DNA of 7,310 bases, from the NCBI GenBank assembly GCA_013695975.1, contig JACCZL010001005.1, positions 1 to 7,310 of the forward strand. Direction: 5' to 3'. Positions within the stretch are counted from its first letter, which is position 1; each line of letters starts with the position of its first letter. The stretch comes from Chloroflexota bacterium. GTDB lineage: Bacteria > Chloroflexota > UBA6077 > JACCZL01. The notes under the pieces are model-generated. The model saw nothing but the letters and a program-made list of their open reading frames with translations. It was not told where the DNA came from and searched no databases. Positions 7,201 through 7,310 of this stretch are shown in pieces. The position numbers were made by a program, and so were the translations under genes.

Positions 7201-7310
7201 GGCCGTCGTCATCATCGGCGGGGTGATCAGCTCGACCCTGCTGACGCTGGTCCTGGTCCCGGCCGTCTACACCATCCTCGACGACGCCAAGGAGGCGGTG
7301 CTCAAGGCCC
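4235..7310 (+). CDS. RND efflux permease, HAE-1/SwrC-like (3' end outside window)
   Basis: This inner-membrane proton antiporter would export hydrophobic or amphipathic compounds; the substrate cannot be read from sequence. The visible 1025 residues show the duplicated RND plan. The first half has TM1 (about 11-30), a porter region (31-330) and TM2-6 (about 333-485). A cytoplasmic linker (486-524) follows, then TM7 (about 527-546), the second porter region (550-850) and TM8-12 (about 858-1014). Proton-relay residues match AcrB: D398-D399 in GILVDDSIVVLEN, K927 in GLVGKNAILLVDF, and R957 and T964 in RLRPIVMTT. Two Gly-rich loops (603-618 and 663-668) lie in the second porter half. By comparison with AcrB (1049 residues) only a short C-terminal end is missing. 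No adaptor or outer-membrane channel gene lies upstream, as for SwrC in Gram-positive bacteria; downstream is unseen. Confidence 0.95.
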   Translation, partial: MGLTRLAITRPLAILMLIVGMVLMGSVAYSRMKIDRFPAISFPAVFVSIPYPGAAPTDVEELVARPIENAISGLPGIETITSTSSEGSVNFNIRFVEGTDTSQAALDVERRLAAIRARLPEDVGTASVTKADITQLPVMNIAMSGRRSLAELFELGNDTILPRLQSVDGVADVTLSGGLQREIQVKVDSQRLRGYGVSLQTVQNALTRENISTPSGRLTEGTTSQSIRAVGLLRSLDDVRNLVIQTNPRVVRLQDVATVIDTFREQTRLQRYNGQDAVGFVVTKQADANSVQVADNVKNTLAQIERTLPPDVGMTITSDTSIFTRRSLSAVTNDLGIAVILTGVVLLLFLHTWRNTLIVLLAIPTSLVSTFLVMYFFGFSLNIISLMALALTIGILVDDSIVVLENITRHLELGEVPREAALRGRSEIGLAAMAITLVDVIVFLPVSFMSGNIGRLFQEFGITIATATLFSLFISFTLTPMLASRWLSEGHAAARGPLARFGRVWDRGYDRLARGYRGLLGMSLRVRWLVVAIGAASLWGSLLMLQYNIIGSEYAPPEDDGVFTVNVSMPPGTSLQGTDAVVRRVEQLLSGVPEVEGLFTSVGGGGGFGGGGSNTRGGNIAVQLVDKRHRDRSVFQILVDVRRGFRQIPDAQIRANVSSPLAGGGGGGINIRLLGDDLDKLTEIATRVEEAVRQTPGTVDVQNNAQQRDPEIRAQVDRERLADLRVSANTVATVMRTTIDGTVVTQLRPDGANQVDIRVLAADSERTTPSQLGAIPLLGEGGSVVRLDQVATLIRDSGPARIQRTDRQRVIEVTGNVAGRSLGDVTRDVRAATNQIPLPEGYRLVYAGQVQQQEQAFLTLLQALSLSVVLIYMLMVALFESWLTPFAIMFSLPVALVGAFSGLYLTGNTFNIFSMIGMIMLMGLVGKNAILLVDFTDTLRRRGLARNAALLEAAYTRLRPIVMTTCTVVFAMLPLALKLEEGGESRAPMAVVIIGGVISSTLLTLVLVPAVYTILDDAKEAVLKA
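5701..5724 (+). repeat. Perfect 10-bp hairpin inside the RND permease gene
   Basis: GGGCCACGCG (5701-5710) and its exact reverse complement CGCGTGGCCC (5715-5724) flank a 4-nt loop GCCG. The stem covers codons E489 to P497, in the cytoplasmic linker between the two homologous halves. Nearly all pairs are G-C, so the RNA hairpin would be very stable. It could slow the ribosome between the two membrane halves or be a small inserted repeat; neither is shown. Confidence 0.7.

Overview
This GC-rich window (about two thirds G+C by eye, codons mostly ending in G or C) reads as a bacterial chromosomal segment of ordinary core and transport genes. The gene content suggests a Chloroflexota-like bacterium, for example a Thermomicrobia/Sphaerobacter-type lineage. 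The reasons are a CdaA-type diadenylate cyclase (most high-GC Actinobacteria use DisA instead), a multi-repeat YbbR protein, and a SwrC-like RND permease with no adaptor gene beside it. This placement is inferred from content only; no marker here proves it.

Left part (1-3646, + strand): a likely operon of three genes. A short 7-bp tandem repeat lies just ahead of cdaA (57-908), the membrane diadenylate cyclase that makes the second messenger c-di-AMP. Next comes cdaR (920-2203), a membrane-anchored protein with four YbbR repeats that is the usual regulator of CdaA, here with a proline-rich C-terminal tail. After an 81-nt gap with a small hairpin and a good ribosome binding site comes der/engA (2285-3646), the double-GTPase needed for 50S ribosome assembly. 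The familiar Firmicutes partner glmM does not follow cdaR; der takes its place.

Middle part (3643-4234): der converges on a small minus-strand gene (3667-4080) for an exported or membrane-anchored NTF2-like protein. The two genes meet at a perfect 28-bp palindrome, and the TAG stop codon of each lies inside one of its arms. About 154 bases (4081-4234) separate the small gene from the next one, which is divergent. This gap holds a TTGACA box on the minus strand at a position that would give a leaderless transcript.

Right part (4235-7310, + strand): an RND efflux permease of the HAE-1 type, open at the window end. 1025 residues are visible, including the proton-relay residues. A perfect 10-bp hairpin sits in the codons for the linker between its two halves.

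I see no mobile element, CRISPR array, tRNA, rRNA or clearly new multi-gene system. The most unusual items are the palindrome shared by two stop codons, the in-gene hairpin, the repeat ahead of cdaA and the insertion in the first G domain of Der.
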